Program-made: the position numbers and the translations under genes | DNA from: Phycisphaerales bacterium | Lineage (GTDB): Bacteria > Planctomycetota > Phycisphaerae > Phycisphaerales > UBA1924 | Reading direction: 5' to 3' | DNA length: 64,000 bases | NCBI GenBank assembly: GCA_029260555.1 | Contig: JAJDCZ010000030.1 | Coordinates: forward strand, 16,680-80,679 | Part shown: piece after piece, positions 17,205 to 25,497 of the stretch | Layout of the letters: the number at the start of each line of letters is the position of its first letter | How positions within the stretch are numbered: position 1 is the first letter of the stretch | Notes under the pieces: model-generated | Seen by the model: the letters and a program-made list of their open reading frames with translations, nothing else | What the model was told of the DNA's origin: nothing | Database searches by the model: none

Positions 17205-19811
17205 TTATACAGGATTGGTGCTGGAACAAGGCTCCGGGCAAGGCGTGCTGGTTGGTGAAGCCTTTTGTGTATACCGGTTCCAGGCTTGTAGGTGCAGATC
17301 CCAGAAAGATTCAAACCCCGCAGGCAAAGCAAAGGAATCAGCAAGTGCTCGTGCTGCGACTTTCATGTCAGCAAGGCGGGATGGATCCTGGAGCAGGTCA
17401 GCGATGGCATTCACCCATATATCGGGGTTGTCATGGGGAAGGATCATACCGGTGGTGTTATGGGTGACGACCTCTTGTGGGCCTCCGATATCGCTGACAA
17501 ATGCGGGGACAGCCGAGGCCTGTGCTTCAAGGACAACCTGGCCCAGAGTGTCGGTGATGGATGGGAAGACGAAGATGTCAGCCCCAGCGTAATAGGCTGT
17601 GAGCTTTGATCCATGCTGATATCCCGCAAAGTGCGTGTTGGTGTGTTTGAGTTTTTTCTGCATTTTTGAGCGGTAAGGCCCATCGCCAACCAGAATGAGC
17701 TTTGCATCAATGTCGTTGCTTTTACAGCGAGCATCAATCCTGGCCCAGATATCCGCCAGCAAAGGCATGTTCTTTTCCAGACTGATTCTGCCCACATATA
17801 GAACCCGCAAGGTGGGTTTGGGTGCAAGAGCCTGCCAGATCGATTCGTCATTATGCTCAGGATGGAACTCGACAGTATCGACACAAGGCTGAACCGCTCT
17901 GACGCGAACTGGAGGCACACCAATGCGATCCAGAGCATGGATGTAGGCATCAGAACGAGTAATCACGAGATCAAGCGTGTTGTAGAACCAGCGCATGGTC
18001 GTTCTGGCGACGGTCGCCAGGCCATCATCTTCAAAGAGTCGTTCGACATAGGAGGGGAAGTCTGTGTGGTAGATTCCGACAAGCGGGGTTCGCAAAGCGC
18101 GGGCTGCGAGCAGACCAAGGATGCCCATGGGGCCCGGGGTTGAGACATGGATGATGTCGGGCTTCCAGTTTTCGATGAACTTGAGCATGCGAACCACGGG
18201 TGGCAGAGCGATCTTCAGCTCTTCATAGCGTGGAATGCTGGCGGTGAATATGGGTTTGAAGCAAGTCAGATTAGGAATGTTCGGCGGCGTATCCGTTGAA
18301 CAGGTGAGCACCGCAAGTTCCCGGTTGGTGTGCTTTGCCTGATCAGCCATATTCTGAATGAACCGCGCGACGCCGTTGACATCAGAGATGGTGTCAGAGA
18401 GAAGCATGACGCGAAGGGGGCGCTCAGAGGATTCAGAAAGTGGGGGGGGGGTTGTAGAGGAAAGCCCCGCAAGCGTTGAGGCTTCGCTACTGAGTTGGGT
18501 GAGCAGGGCTTTTTCCTGATGCTGCTGAAAGAGACTGATGATGTAGGGGATCTGCGCAACTTGAAGCAAGGCATACGACAGGATGTGATCCAGCAGCTGG
18601 TGCCGGTCTCGTTTTTTCAATGCACGGAGTGTGCCCGGCGTAAGGGCTTTGGTGAGGGCATCAGTCAGATCGTCGGTGAAGTTGCTCATCTGCTCATGGT
18701 CAGAAAGAGCAACGCCATGGCGGAAGTTTTCTGGGCTCAGGCGATCTTTGAGCTGGGGGTATTGATCCAGAATAGGTGTGATGGTGTGCTTGAGAGCTGT
18801 CACCACAGGCAGTGATGACCCCTTGGTGAGACGGAGCTTCTTGCGAACCGCATGGAGAGTGATCCTTGATTTTGAAGGCGGCTCGATACTGACACCCGCA
18901 AACCGCATGAGCTTGGAACGAACGATCTGGCTGGAAAGCCGCCCCGGTGGCGAGCGTGTCGCGTAGAGATGGTTCGCCGCAACCGCGATGAACTGGTGAG
19001 CCAGCAGCGTGGTATCGCCCGCAGAGCCTTGAGGGGAACAGTCACGGCTCATGATCGCATCCAGAAACGCCCCAGACGAAGGCGCAACCCCCTGAATCAG
19101 TGTGTGGGCACGGGCAATGTTGAGCAGGGCATGATCATCTGAACCAGCGGTCTGGGCGAGAGGCGTGGATGTATCCCAGAGCGGAGCCAGATTCTGCTGG
19201 CTGGCAAGGTGCTCATATGTCTGAGCCGAGAGCGTGCTCAAGAACCCTGCAAGGGCTGTCAGGTGTTTTGAGCTGTGAGCGCAATTGATCGCTTCAAAGG
19301 CATTAAAGAGCAAGGCCGCCTGCTTGAGGTGCCAGGTTTTGAGCCTTTTGCTCTGGTTATAGAGGGGGTGAGCCAGTGAATGGGCGAGTCGTTCCTGTTT
19401 GAGCCACTGGGCAAAGTCGTAGACATTATTGCGAAGATTGAGCGTATGGATTTGTTCGTGTTGCTCGGGCGTGAGTCCCCAGACAAGGACATGGAGTTTG
19501 CAAAGGTCTTGAGGGAAATAGACAGTGACCTCTTCGCCGAGGACAAAGTCCTCAAAGCCTCGGTTGATGAGAGCGAGGCCGCCATCAATGGTGTCGTGAT
19601 CAGTAAGAGTGACAAGGTTCATGCCTCTGTCGCGGGCCTGTTCGTAGACCTGTTCAGGCTCTGAATAGCATTCGGGTCGATCGATGATGCCTGCGATTTT
19701 GGCCTTGGCCTGATTAGAAGCGATGGAGTGGACATGGGTGTCGATACGGATCTGAAGCCCGGCGTTTGTGCCTGAGCAAGGCAGGGGCGGGTTGGGAGCC
19801 TGTTGTGCCAC
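17205..19811 (-). CDS. PHP-domain / family 4 glycosyltransferase fusion
   Basis: An 868-residue fusion. The N-terminal part has PHP phosphoesterase metal motifs, DTHVHS at 24-29 and TDHDT at 70-74, with a later LAHPLYNQS segment. A helical middle part (about 300-450) has no recognised fold. From about 465 a GT-B glycosyltransferase begins (LRVMLLSDTISDVNGVARF, then GIYHTDFPSYVERL, VGRISLEKN and DTLGQVVLEAQASAVPAF), most like GT4 enzymes that make glycolipids. The linker before it is coded across a run of ten G (18442-18451) and reads TTPPPLSES. The start is a GTG. The nearby epimerase, second GT4 enzyme and flippase suggest a role in polysaccharide or glycolipid synthesis. Confidence 0.85.
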   Translation of the reverse strand: MAQQAPNPPLPCSGTNAGLQIRIDTHVHSIASNQAKAKIAGIIDRPECYSEPEQVYEQARDRGMNLVTLTDHDTIDGGLALINRGFEDFVLGEEVTVYFPQDLCKLHVLVWGLTPEQHEQIHTLNLRNNVYDFAQWLKQERLAHSLAHPLYNQSKRLKTWHLKQAALLFNAFEAINCAHSSKHLTALAGFLSTLSAQTYEHLASQQNLAPLWDTSTPLAQTAGSDDHALLNIARAHTLIQGVAPSSGAFLDAIMSRDCSPQGSAGDTTLLAHQFIAVAANHLYATRSPPGRLSSQIVRSKLMRFAGVSIEPPSKSRITLHAVRKKLRLTKGSSLPVVTALKHTITPILDQYPQLKDRLSPENFRHGVALSDHEQMSNFTDDLTDALTKALTPGTLRALKKRDRHQLLDHILSYALLQVAQIPYIISLFQQHQEKALLTQLSSEASTLAGLSSTTPPPLSESSERPLRVMLLSDTISDVNGVARFIQNMADQAKHTNRELAVLTCSTDTPPNIPNLTCFKPIFTASIPRYEELKIALPPVVRMLKFIENWKPDIIHVSTPGPMGILGLLAARALRTPLVGIYHTDFPSYVERLFEDDGLATVARTTMRWFYNTLDLVITRSDAYIHALDRIGVPPVRVRAVQPCVDTVEFHPEHNDESIWQALAPKPTLRVLYVGRISLEKNMPLLADIWARIDARCKSNDIDAKLILVGDGPYRSKMQKKLKHTNTHFAGYQHGSKLTAYYAGADIFVFPSITDTLGQVVLEAQASAVPAFVSDIGGPQEVVTHNTTGMILPHDNPDIWVNAIADLLQDPSRLADMKVAARALADSFALPAGFESFWDLHLQAWNRYTQKASPTSTPCPEPCSSTNPV

Positions 19812-19962
19812 GAGGCAGATCCTTGGTTACGACAGAAGTTCAGCGAAGGTGATGATACGCCATCGTGCGCTCGTGCTGGTGGTTCTGGAATCATCAGTCG
19901 TGAGCCAGCCGCCTAGCATGGTCAGCTCAGAGCAACTGTGAGCATGAACAGGAGTATGAAAT

Positions 19963-20493
19963 ATGCCCAGATTGACACCGATAGAGCCTGAATCTGCTGA
20001 GGGACGAGCCAAAGAGCTGTTTGAAGGTCCGCTCCAGGGCAAGTCGTTTAATTTTTACAAAGGAATGATCAACTCCCCAGCCGCTCTCAGCGGGTTCATG
20101 GGGCTGAGTGCCGGGCTCGCCACCGGTGAGTTCACCGCAAGAGAGCGGGAGGTTTTTCAGCTGGCGGTGGCACAGTTCAATGGCTGTGCCTACTGCCTGG
20201 GTTTACACACCGCCCTGGGGCTTAATGTGGGGCTGACAATTGAGCAGACCATCCAGGCTCGTCAGGGCACAGTAGAAGACGAGAGGCTGGCAGCACTGGT
20301 CTCTCTGGCCCGGGCGATGCACGAAAAGCGTGGTCAGCTAGATGATGAGGATGTCGAGTCGTTTCGTGATGCAGGGTTTGGCGATTCGCATCTGGTTGAA
20401 GCGGTAGGGCATTACGCACTCGCGACGATGTCAAACTACTTCAATCACCTGAACGAGACGGTGCTTGATTTTAATCCGGCTCCGGAAATTTGA
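19963..20493 (+). CDS. AhpD-like/carboxymuconolactone decarboxylase family protein 1
   Basis: A 176-residue all-helical protein with the AhpD-type redox signature C75-A-Y-C78-x-x-x-H82. Such proteins reduce peroxides, or regenerate peroxiredoxins, through the Cys pair. It is a close paralogue of the next gene: same length, same motif positions and a shared N-terminal pattern (xRLxxIxPxxAxGxxKExF). The two are separated by 84 bases and are probably co-transcribed. Cytoplasmic. Close to the peroxidase-related CMD subgroup in pattern. Confidence 0.88.
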   Translation: MPRLTPIEPESAEGRAKELFEGPLQGKSFNFYKGMINSPAALSGFMGLSAGLATGEFTAREREVFQLAVAQFNGCAYCLGLHTALGLNVGLTIEQTIQARQGTVEDERLAALVSLARAMHEKRGQLDDEDVESFRDAGFGDSHLVEAVGHYALATMSNYFNHLNETVLDFNPAPEI

Positions 20494-20577
20494 GCAGATA
20501 TGAAACCCGACTCGGGTGAGCCGCATCGAATGGTGTGTGATCAGCAATGAATGGCACTTTTCTAAAGGAGACAAGCC

Positions 20578-21108
20578 ATGGGACGACTAAAAACAATTGA
20601 TCCAGCAACAGCCCAGGGCCCAGTGAAGGAAATCTTCGATGGACCCCTGCAGGGTAAACACCTGAACATCTTCAAAGCTCTGGGCAACTCTCCAGCAGCC
20701 CTCAATACCTATCTGGGTATTGCCGGTGCGCTCAGTGAAGCCTCACTCAACGCTGCAGAGCGAGAAGTGATTCAGCTGGCCATTGGCGAAGCCAACGGCT
20801 GTGATTACTGCACCGCAGCCCACACCAAGATCGCCCAGGGCGCCGGCCTGACCGAGGAGCAAACCATTGAAGCTCGTCGAGGCAGCTTGAGCGACGACCG
20901 CCTCAACGCGATTGCCCAGTTTGCTCTGGCGATCCACGAAAAGAAAGGCTTTGTGTCTGACGAAGATGTCAACAGCTTCAAAGAAGCCGGTTTTGATGAT
21001 GGCCACATCGCTGAAGTTGTCGCAACATACGCCCTGGCGGTCTTCACGAACTACTTTAACCATGTCAACGAGACAGAAGTAGACTTCCCCGCCGCCGCAG
21101 CGGTCTAA
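20578..21108 (+). CDS. AhpD-like/carboxymuconolactone decarboxylase family protein 2
   Basis: A tandem duplicate of the previous gene, also 176 residues, with C75-D-Y-C78-x-x-x-H82. It starts behind AAAGGAGAC, a better ribosome site than that of its upstream copy. Codon use is richer in C at third positions than in the first copy, suggesting higher expression or an older duplication. Predicted peroxidase/alkylhydroperoxide-type activity by family. A core repeat begins eight bases after its stop codon. Confidence 0.9.
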   Translation: MGRLKTIDPATAQGPVKEIFDGPLQGKHLNIFKALGNSPAALNTYLGIAGALSEASLNAAEREVIQLAIGEANGCDYCTAAHTKIAQGAGLTEEQTIEARRGSLSDDRLNAIAQFALAIHEKKGFVSDEDVNSFKEAGFDDGHIAEVVATYALAVFTNYFNHVNETEVDFPAAAAV

Positions 21109-21115
21109 GCCCGTG

Positions 21116-21144
21116 TTTAACGAGCCGCGACCGTCAGGGAGTGG
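21116..21144 (+). repeat. Dispersed core repeat, copy 3
   Basis: TTAACGAGCCGCGACCGTCA followed by GGGAGTGGT; this copy matches the consensus exactly and follows the second AhpD gene. Confidence 0.9.
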
Positions 21145-21244
21145 TCTTTCAGGGGTATTTTTGCGATTCTCGCCCCCCGAGGGTCGCAACTCGTCAGAAT
21201 CCAGAGCCTGACGGAACGGTCAGCACAACTTGAAACAAATCTCG

Positions 21245-21284
21245 CGGGCTGAGCCGATCCATGTGCGTTGATCGGCTCAGCCCG
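21245..21284 (+). promoter_or_regulatory. 15-bp perfect hairpin in the coaD leader
   Basis: CGGGCTGAGCCGATC (21245-21259) and GATCGGCTCAGCCCG (21270-21284) pair without mismatch around a ten-base loop. The hairpin ends 14 bases before the coaD ATG and no T run follows, so it is more likely a leader structure than a terminator of the AhpD genes. Confidence 0.6.
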
Positions 21285-21298
21285 TGTAGTATTTAAAC

Positions 21299-21847
21299 AT
21301 GGCACGACGACACATCGCGGTATACCCAGGCTCGTTTGACCCGGTGACCTTTGGTCACCTTGATGTGGTCCGCCGGGGCCGAGGGCTCTTTGATGAACTG
21401 GTGGTGGGTGTGGGGACAAACCCCGGCAAAGCCCATCTGTTCACACACCAGGAGCGCGTGGAGATGGTGAGCACGCTGGTGGATCAACTGGTGAAGGATG
21501 ATCCAGAGGGTTCGCCTGTGCGTGTGGAGTCGTTCACAGGTCTGACGGTGGACTTTGCCAGGCATTGCGGAGCCGCAGCCATCCTGCGAGGAGTCCGAAA
21601 CTTGTCTGATCTTCAATACGAGGTTCAACAGGCGGTGACGAATCGGCAGGTGGCATCGATCGAAACCGCCTTTGTGGTAGCGGGCCAGAGCTTTGCCTAT
21701 ACATCGTCGAGCCTGATTAAACAGATCACCGCAATGGGCGAAGATCTCTCAGGCCTGAGCAGCATGGTGCCCGAATCTGTAATCGAGTTGCTCAAGGAAA
21801 AGAAGGAACAGGAACACCCGCTTCTCATGCGCTTGCGCGAGGGTTAA
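21299..21847 (+). CDS. coaD: Phosphopantetheine adenylyltransferase
   Basis: Catalyses the fourth step of coenzyme A synthesis, transferring AMP from ATP to 4'-phosphopantetheine. The nucleotidyltransferase signature YPGSFDPVTFGHLD has the TxGH motif at 17-20; RGVRNLSDLQYE and YTSSSLIKQI correspond to the substrate and ISSTxxR-type loops. It is 182 residues, about 20 longer than most family members because of a charged C-terminal tail. No Shine-Dalgarno sequence is visible; a strong hairpin occupies the leader. Confidence 0.95.
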   Translation: MARRHIAVYPGSFDPVTFGHLDVVRRGRGLFDELVVGVGTNPGKAHLFTHQERVEMVSTLVDQLVKDDPEGSPVRVESFTGLTVDFARHCGAAAILRGVRNLSDLQYEVQQAVTNRQVASIETAFVVAGQSFAYTSSSLIKQITAMGEDLSGLSSMVPESVIELLKEKKEQEHPLLMRLREG

Positions 21848-21893
21848 GGACAGGGCTGTGATAGTGTTGGTTGAGAGCCATTAACAGGGATAG

Positions 21894-22592
21894 ATGATGG
21901 AAGTTCGAGTGATCAGTATCGGAACGCTGCCAGCCCATCCGCTGTGGCATGAAAAGGGTTTTGTGCGTACCGGGCATGCCACAAGTACGCTGATCCGCAC
22001 GGATGAAGCCGTCATTCTGGTTGATCCAGGTTTGCCCGAGCGTGCCATAGAAGCAAGGCTCAGCGAACGAGCAGGCATTGGTCCAGAGTCCGTCACGCAT
22101 GTCTTTTTGACAAGTTTTAAAGCAGATACTTGCCGGGGGATCGGCGCCTTTGGTAAAGCAAGCTGGCTGGTGAGCCAGGCTGAGCGCGAGATGGTGGGTC
22201 AGGGGCTTGTCACGCTGCTCACGCGAGCCAGCGAGATCAAGGATGAAGCACTGGTAAAGGAACTTGAACAACAGGTTTCTGTGCTCAGAGCATGCAAAGA
22301 AGCACCCGATCAGCTGGCCAAAGGTGTGGATTTGTTTCCCTTGCCAGGCGTCACACCGGGTCTGTGCGGGCTGCTGGTTTCCGAGTTGCGAGGCACAACA
22401 CTCATCTGTGGCGATGCAATTCCAACAACCGAACATCTGATTGAGGCAAAAGTGCTCCCAGGTGCCCCGGATGTTGAAGCCGCCAAGGCCAGCTTCGCAG
22501 AGGCCATCGAGATCGCAGACCTTCTGGTGCTGGGGCGAGATAACGCCGTCAATAGCCCCGGGGGGAGGGACGGCGGCGGCGGGCTATTTTGA
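21894..22592 (+). CDS. Metallo-beta-lactamase-fold protein lacking metal ligands
   Basis: A 232-residue protein with the layout of MBL-fold hydrolases: an N-terminal strand followed by the ILVDPGLPERAIE loop, a central THVFLTSFKADTCRGIGAF, PLPGVTPGLCGLLV, and CGDAIPTTEHL. In active members the second segment would be THxHxDHxGG and the third PGHTPG. Here the His positions are Phe/Ser, Lys, Thr and Val, leaving only Asp residues, so zinc binding is probably lost. Active MBLAC1-type proteins are the nearest by layout. Two ATGs (21894, 21897) lie after AGGGA. The last 44 bases overlap the 3' end of the convergent glycosyltransferase gene. Confidence 0.75.
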   Translation: MMEVRVISIGTLPAHPLWHEKGFVRTGHATSTLIRTDEAVILVDPGLPERAIEARLSERAGIGPESVTHVFLTSFKADTCRGIGAFGKASWLVSQAEREMVGQGLVTLLTRASEIKDEALVKELEQQVSVLRACKEAPDQLAKGVDLFPLPGVTPGLCGLLVSELRGTTLICGDAIPTTEHLIEAKVLPGAPDVEAAKASFAEAIEIADLLVLGRDNAVNSPGGRDGGGGLF

Positions 22593-23865
22593 GGGTCGTA
22601 ATGGGAAGCGGGGATGTGGGGGTGTGTGGGGGCGGGGGTGGGGGTGGGGGTGGGTCTATTTTATTGAGTTTGCTTCGCAAAAGTTGGCAGGCGCTTTTCT
22701 TGTAGTTTTCGATGCTGTGAGTCTTGGCGTATTCACGGACGCGATAAGCATCTTCCAAAGTCCAAGGCTCATCAAGAGCCTTTCCCAGTGCCCCAGCAAA
22801 AACCGCCGCATTCTTGACATCACAGGTCCAGCCCAGTTTTTGCCGCTTGATGACATGGCTGATACACCCACGATTCACACCCAGCGAAGGCCTTTGAGCC
22901 GCTGCCGCCCAGAGAATGATGCTGGATCGACCCGAATGGTTGGGATACGGTGCGACCACCAAATCCGCAGCTGCTGAACAGATAAACATGTCGTCCTCGC
23001 TCAGAAAACGATCCAGACAAATGATCTGCTGAGACTCAACAAGCTTGGCAATAGCAGTCCTGTTGAGAATCGATTTAATCTCCTCAGCATGAGGCCCAGC
23101 CAGAAGCAGGCGGTCATCAGGGTGTGCCCCAGCGTGCTCAAGAAAAGCATCAATGAGCAGATCCATGCCTTTCAAAGGCGTCATCATGCCCATGGCGACA
23201 ATGTATCGCCCAGAAGCAGGCATGTTGAGCTGCTTTCGTGCAGTGTTCGCATCAACAGCATCAAGTATCTTGACAGGGTTGGGTGTGAGAATGCACCTTG
23301 GACCAGTGTCAGGCCTGGCAAGACTGAGCGCATAAGCGTGCAAAATTTCATCATCAAGATGCAGAACTGCAAAGAGGTTCTTGCGAACAGCATGTTTGAA
23401 CAAGAACCTGCTGAGACGGTCAATCGGGCGGCTCGCATCAGAGTATGTAAAGCCGCCTCGATAAAGGAAAAGTTCGATGGCGATAGAGGGATCAATGGGT
23501 TTGTTCGACAAAAGCGAACGCAAGGTCAAAGGCTGCCACAGACCATCAGCATAGAGAACCATGATGTGATCAGGCTTGAGTGTGCGGGCACAGAACAAAA
23601 GTTCACGGAGCCTGTGGGCCGCATTCTTCCTGGGGTTCCTGGGAGGCGTGGTGCAGATCGCTTCTATATTGATCCTGTCTGCAAATGGTGAAAGGGTTTG
23701 TTTGAACTCGTCAGATGCGATCGCTGCAGGCGTTGTTGCGAGTGTGATTTTCACGCGCGGGTCAAGCAGTGCTGGGAGCATTCTCGCCAGATAGGGCAAG
23801 TGGTGTCCCGTGTGGATGGGCTCGTAAAGGAGCAGGCGATAGGGATCTGCGCGTCTGGTATCCAC
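22549..23865 (-). CDS. Family 4-type glycosyltransferase with poly-Pro tail
   Basis: A 438-residue GT-B fold enzyme starting at a GTG. The N-terminal half has YEPIHTGHHLPYLARML; the C-terminal half has the donor-binding pattern VAMGMMTPLKGMDLLIDAF, LLLAGP and VVAPYPNHSGRSSIILWAAA. A sugar-transfer role in surface polysaccharide assembly is inferred from the flippase gene 65 bases upstream on the same strand. The fold ends near residue 400; the last ~37 residues are nine Pro and a basic tail, coded by a G-quadruplex-like tract, and overlap the preceding MBL-fold gene. That tail looks like a run-through extension. Confidence 0.82.
   Translation of the reverse strand: MDTRRADPYRLLLYEPIHTGHHLPYLARMLPALLDPRVKITLATTPAAIASDEFKQTLSPFADRINIEAICTTPPRNPRKNAAHRLRELLFCARTLKPDHIMVLYADGLWQPLTLRSLLSNKPIDPSIAIELFLYRGGFTYSDASRPIDRLSRFLFKHAVRKNLFAVLHLDDEILHAYALSLARPDTGPRCILTPNPVKILDAVDANTARKQLNMPASGRYIVAMGMMTPLKGMDLLIDAFLEHAGAHPDDRLLLAGPHAEEIKSILNRTAIAKLVESQQIICLDRFLSEDDMFICSAAADLVVAPYPNHSGRSSIILWAAAAQRPSLGVNRGCISHVIKRQKLGWTCDVKNAAVFAGALGKALDEPWTLEDAYRVREYAKTHSIENYKKSACQLLRSKLNKIDPPPPPPPPPHTPTSPLPITTLKIARRRRPSPRGY
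22628..22654 (+). repeat. Canonical G-quadruplex motif
   Basis: Four G5 runs and a final G3, each separated by one base (C, T, T, T), within a G-rich stretch from about 22605. It lies in the 3' coding end of the glycosyltransferase gene on the opposite strand and 36 bases after the MBL-fold gene's stop. Confidence 0.8.
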
Positions 23866-23930
23866 AACAGATCGTAACCGTGTTGGAGCATCCGGTCATG
23901 CTTTGTGCGCCGGAACTTCTGAGATCAGGA

Positions 23931-25421
23931 TTATTGTGAGACTGCTGGTGGCGTGGGGCTGGACTTGTCATGTCGGGTTTTTTTGAGCAGCATGGTTCCC
24001 ATGGACCAGAATTCATTGACGATGGGTCGGTCAATGACCAGCAGGCTCAAGCCATAAGCCACAACACCAATGATGCTGATCATCGCGAGGTTGACATATC
24101 GATTCATCTCAAGCAACGGGGTTTGCTTGGCAAAGATAAGAACACCTGCCATGATGCCCACGCAAACCAGAGGCCGACCCAGCAACATGGCAAGGTGTAC
24201 TTTATTAAGCGGAAGAATGCGGTTCAGCGCCCAGAAGCTCAAAGGCATGGCCACAAGACTGCTGCACGCCATGGCAATGGCGATGGCGTAGATGCCATAC
24301 TTGTAAACAATCAGGAACGAAATGATATTGAAGACGGTGCCAACGAGAACAATCTTGAGTGGCCACGATGGTTTCCCCAGAGCCATGACTGCAGCATCCG
24401 TAAATCGCGTGAGAACCTGACTGATGCCAAGCAATGAGAGTATCTGAACGACCGCAATAGCCGGCTCCCACTTGGGCCCCCACAACACCGGGATAAACAA
24501 GGGTGCAGCGACCGCCAGGCCTGCAAAGAAGGGGAGCGCAACAGCACTGGAGATGCGAATTGCCATGAGATATGCCCGGCGGAGGCGCTCAGGCTCGTGC
24601 TGTAACTTGGAAAAAGTGGGCAATGCCGTTGATGACAAGGCACCGACAAGGACTTGCGAAAAAACAGAGACCAGTCGAAACGCAAGGAAATAGTACCCCG
24701 CAGCCTGTTTTCCAAGAAGCATGGGTATCAGCAAATCAGGCGTGCGCAGGCTGGCCATGTAAAGCAGGTTGATACCCAGAACATTGGCCCCGAAAGAGAA
24801 AAGATCATGAAAGTGTTTTTTTGAAAAGTTGAAACTGGGTCGGAAGTCACTCGCGGTCCAGACGATGACAACCTCGACAGAACGGGCCGTAAGCTGTAAA
24901 GCGACAAGGCTCCAGACACCTTTACCCAGAGATGCGAAAATGACCGCGACCGTGCCACCCACGAGTTGAGCACACAGATTACGAACCGCCAGCGATTTGA
25001 ACCGCATCTGCCGTTGCAAAATGCCCATCTGTGTCATGCCCAGCGAACCGATGAAAATTGCCAGCCCGAGCCAGCGGAGGATGGGGGCCAACTCGGGCAT
25101 GTTGTAAAGGCGCGCGATGGGCGTTGCCAGAGCCGCAATGGTTGCGGTAAGAAGAATGCCCACACAGACGCTTGTCCAGAAGGCAGTAGAAAGGTGGAGA
25201 TCTTCAAGATCCTTGCGCTGAATGATGGCCTTGTTAAAGCCACCCTCAACAAAGACCTGACCAATACCCACGAAGACCATGGCTGGTGCCAGCAGTCCAA
25301 AGGCTTCAGGAGCGATAAGCCAAGCCAGAATAGTCAAAACAACAAACTGTGTGAGCTGGCCGCCCATGTTCTGGACGAAACTCCACCCAGTGCCTCGGAT
25401 AGCTCGTTGTTTCAGACTCAT
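23931..25421 (-). CDS. Lipopolysaccharide/O-antigen flippase-like transporter (Wzx/WzxC type)
   Basis: A 496-residue polytopic membrane protein with 12 or more hydrophobic segments and no signal peptide. The start MSLKQRAIRGTGWSFVQNMG and the motif QRKDLEDLHLSTAFW...NKAIIQ are typical of the polysaccharide-export branch of the MATE/MVF flippase superfamily. It should move lipid-linked oligosaccharides across the inner membrane. I start at 25421; seven further codons are open upstream. It lies directly upstream of a glycosyltransferase, probably as one operon. Confidence 0.88.
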   Translation of the reverse strand: MSLKQRAIRGTGWSFVQNMGGQLTQFVVLTILAWLIAPEAFGLLAPAMVFVGIGQVFVEGGFNKAIIQRKDLEDLHLSTAFWTSVCVGILLTATIAALATPIARLYNMPELAPILRWLGLAIFIGSLGMTQMGILQRQMRFKSLAVRNLCAQLVGGTVAVIFASLGKGVWSLVALQLTARSVEVVIVWTASDFRPSFNFSKKHFHDLFSFGANVLGINLLYMASLRTPDLLIPMLLGKQAAGYYFLAFRLVSVFSQVLVGALSSTALPTFSKLQHEPERLRRAYLMAIRISSAVALPFFAGLAVAAPLFIPVLWGPKWEPAIAVVQILSLLGISQVLTRFTDAAVMALGKPSWPLKIVLVGTVFNIISFLIVYKYGIYAIAIAMACSSLVAMPLSFWALNRILPLNKVHLAMLLGRPLVCVGIMAGVLIFAKQTPLLEMNRYVNLAMISIIGVVAYGLSLLVIDRPIVNEFWSMGTMLLKKTRHDKSSPTPPAVSQ

Positions 25422-25442
25422 ACAGACGGTTCCGGGAGGCAA

Positions 25443-25466
25443 GGGGGGGAGCGGGGGGTGGGGGGG
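25443..25466 (+). repeat. G-rich tract between flippase and SSL genes
   Basis: Runs of seven, six and seven G separated by AGC or T, in the divergent spacer between the flippase and the strictosidine-synthase-like gene. This is where promoters for both would be expected. Confidence 0.7.
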
Positions 25467-25497
25467 CAGGGAAGGTCACAAGCGATAGGCTGTGGGG

